A DNA stretch of 5,868 bases from DATNFP01 sp035606335 (GTDB lineage Bacteria; Bacteroidota; Bacteroidia; Chitinophagales; Chitinophagaceae), in the NCBI GenBank assembly GCA_035606335.1, contig DATNFP010000129.1:1-5868 (forward strand), read 5' to 3'. The translations under genes were made by a program, and so were the position numbers. How positions within the stretch are numbered: position 1 is the stretch's first letter; the number at the start of each line of letters is the position of its first letter. The notes beneath the pieces were generated by a model, which had not been told where the DNA came from, made no database searches, and saw only the letters and a list, made by a program, of their open reading frames with translations. Positions 5,801 through 5,868 of this stretch are shown here, piece by piece.

Positions 5801-5868
5801 TGGGCACACCGAGTTCTTTTGATGATGATTATGGTACCCCGGTTAACCTGTACCTGGATCTGAACCAT
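2842..5868 (+). CDS. Large exported mosaic surface protein: GEVED, Ig-like and jelly-roll modules (3' end cut)
   Basis: The frame is open for 1009 codons and runs off the window. The ATG at 2842 is fixed by an in-frame TAA four codons earlier. Residues 1-35 are a Sec signal peptide (basic start with K2, K10 and R11, hydrophobic core 13-27, cleavage near NAQA). Residues about 39-209 are a GEVED-like domain with WIDFNDDGVFD (112-122) and a variant end motif GDIRDYTV (195-202). Then come Ig-like module A1 (210-302), jelly-roll/MAM-like module B1 (303-512), A2 (513-612), B2 (613-809) and A3 (810 to about 904). From about 905 a second GEVED-like domain begins and is cut at LYLDLNH. About 29 cysteines suggest disulfide-bonded extracellular folds. 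No catalytic motif is visible. Multi-domain proteins like this in Bacteroidota usually carry a C-terminal type IX sorting domain and serve as adhesins or surface components; that end is not visible, so the role and route are inferred. The gene diverges from the lipoprotein unit. Confidence 0.9.
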   Translation, partial: MKSTFTHLLKRQVLATILSTILLTLGANERVNAQATPSCTAGFLFGCSYYESFYSVSVNGYGTSSLYDNSSCGGTGSGYSDNTSMLDTMQAGSSYSGVITPNYCYDQIFAVWIDFNDDGVFDNSTELVAPLFAGSASSTCIPSTPFTINLPLTAKTGKHLMRFEASEFCCIPIDSIDPCGTAVYFLGITESLYEGDIRDYTVDILPPPPCNGTPTVTTSPSGTVSVCAGGNEILTGSAGVYSGLKYQWQELISGVWTNLAGDTTTSDTVLSIISSNQYRLATICTNSGDTGYSAAVTLAPGLPTYASLPYFQDFENWQNYCANSDVPDGHWLNHPSIGDSSWRRDDQGSTAGWDTYSSYYTGPSASVSGSHSAVFHSIGTSYPYGCCYMSASSPGWSENLTGNMDLYVNCSGAGDKELYFYWNCPAYPYGGTFSQENADTFQVLLSTDGGLTFNEIWWGDTASQWTRVALPIVSNSSTTIIRFQGQRVPPTGRGYSYEYFNISLDSVYVAPPCSGTPVAGNIVPGGTLSTCPGKSYAFTITGTSLAGNLTYQWKKSTDGGVTWINAGGTDTTLNFTSPPLFSTTEFECVVSCPLSGTSATTSPATVNMSGFSPTYASIPYTQSFENWITRCNTYDIPDSSWANSPSTSNNSWRREDQGVSYTCWYPYDAKPPSPPSVDGNHGASVETDDAQEDCTFIFGGGTPAPANLYLLANCNTSATGNKGLQFYLNNPASEGGFYPNDSFTVSFSTDNGATFNEIGSFGPTTGWAFESLPLPSNSPQTVIRFSVLYETPYTFENNIGLDLVKILPPCQGKPTAGTVSTVTPCSGVNFNLSLTGTSEVAGLAYIWQTSNDGSTWSTISGDTLPIITQNITVNTYYRAIVTCTNSGLSDTTAAKLIKIAPFYICYCNAAAAASFIETPLYSAVNNFSILKLPSADSILDFGHATPITSNPNPWETIPYVGYDTLVSDITTLPVLYRDTVYQFYVTVGTPSSFDDDYGTPVNLYLDLNH
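3469..4377 (+). repeat. Internal repeat unit 1 of the large protein (Ig-like A1 + jelly-roll B1)
   Basis: Residues 210-512, 303 residues. Part A1 starts with CNGTP, has a second Cys at 227, the Ig-core YQW with Trp248, and a late CTNSGDT strand. Part B1 starts at 303 with PTYAS, then FENW (314-317), SWRR followed by DQG (341-348), STDGG (446-450) in a strand, and ends IRFQG and DSVYVAPPC leading into the next unit. The B part resembles MAM/choice-of-anchor J-type jelly-roll modules, which bind carbohydrate or protein ligands in other proteins; this comparison is by pattern only. Confidence 0.8.
4378..5268 (+). repeat. Internal repeat unit 2 of the large protein (Ig-like A2 + jelly-roll B2)
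   Basis: Residues 513-809, 297 residues, the clear paralogue of unit 1. A2 starts CSGTP, with Cys531, YQW at Trp553 and an extra Cys pair (ECVVSC). B2 starts at 613 with PTYAS, then FENW (624-627), SWRR with Glu in place of the next Asp and DQG (651-658), STDNG (748-752), and ends IRFSV and LPPC. The opening of B is also similar at DNA level: 3748-3804 and 4678-4734 share exact runs of 11 and 12 bases. The rest has diverged, so the duplication is not recent. B2 carries a Pro-rich insert not found in B1. Confidence 0.8.
4852..4869 (+). repeat. 9-bp tandem repeat coding for PPSPPS
   Basis: CCACCATCA occurs twice in direct succession and encodes residues 671-676 (PPSPPS) of the large protein. 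It sits in a loop of module B2 at a place where B1 has a Ser/Tyr/Gly-rich loop. It looks like a small in-frame slippage expansion that keeps the reading frame. Confidence 0.7.
5269..5553 (+). repeat. Third Ig-like module (A3) of the large protein, without a following jelly-roll
   Basis: Residues 810 to about 904. It opens CQGKPTAG, has the second Cys at 825, the core Trp847 in the order Y-I-W, then SNDGSTW and a CTNSGLSDTT strand matching CTNSGDT of A1. Instead of the PTYAS start of a B module it runs through IAPFYICYC into a different domain, so the A-B alternation stops here. Confidence 0.75.
5554..5868 (+). other. Start of a probable second GEVED-like domain, cut by window end
   Basis: Residues about 905-1009 of the large protein. 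After CYCNAAAAASF the segment shows the usual GEVED order: an early NNFSILKL strand, a YDTLVSDITTLPVL strand in the place of the family's YSDYTS-type strand, VYQFYVTVG, then VNLYLDLNH where the family has a V-x-[VI]-[WFY]-[IL]-D-[FL]-N-x-DG strand. The first GEVED domain has WIDFNDDG in the same place. The closing motif lies beyond the window, so the assignment is by pattern only. Confidence 0.55.

Overview
The window reads as a chromosomal piece of a Bacteroidota (Bacteroidetes) genome, probably in or near the Chitinophagales/Sphingobacteriia. The supporting signs are AT-rich intergenic DNA (about 20% G+C by hand count in the largest gap), starts without Shine-Dalgarno sequences, matches to the Bacteroidetes -7 promoter box (TAnnTTTG), an exported protein with a signal peptide ending in the sequence NAQA, and GEVED plus Ig-like modules typical of large secreted or surface proteins in this phylum. 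The placement comes from style and motifs, not from a database match.

Left part (1-1392, minus strand): two genes of a phospholipid-trafficking ABC transporter of the Mla type. A complete 260-residue MlaE-like permease is followed after 3 bases by an MlaF-like ATPase. The ATPase is cut by the window start after 202 residues, just past the D-loop. The MCE substrate-binding partner (MlaD) would be expected further left, outside the window.

Middle part (1553-2343, minus strand): a two-gene unit. It encodes a 145-residue predicted lipoprotein that begins at TTG, then, 23 bases later, a 109-residue acidic, all-helical protein without a signal peptide. I cannot assign a function to either. They point the same way as the mla genes, with a 160-bp gap that contains a possible promoter, so partial co-transcription is possible.

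Gap 2344-2841: 498 bp of very AT-rich DNA between divergent genes. It holds a good Bacteroidetes-type promoter for the lipoprotein unit. I found no convincing promoter for the rightward gene and no RNA gene.

Right part (2842-5868, plus strand): one very large gene, open for 1009 codons and still open at the window end. It encodes an exported, cysteine-containing mosaic protein. In order it has a signal peptide, a GEVED-like domain, two copies of a roughly 300-residue unit (Ig-like module plus a jelly-roll/MAM-like module), a third Ig-like module, and the start of what looks like a second GEVED domain. Such proteins in Bacteroidota are often exported by the type IX system and act as adhesins or surface-layer components. 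The C-terminal sorting domain that would show this lies outside the window.

No tRNA, rRNA, CRISPR array, insertion sequence or phage gene is visible. The window contains no obvious new multi-gene system. The items most worth following up are the repeat architecture of the large protein and the uncharacterised lipoprotein/helical-protein pair.
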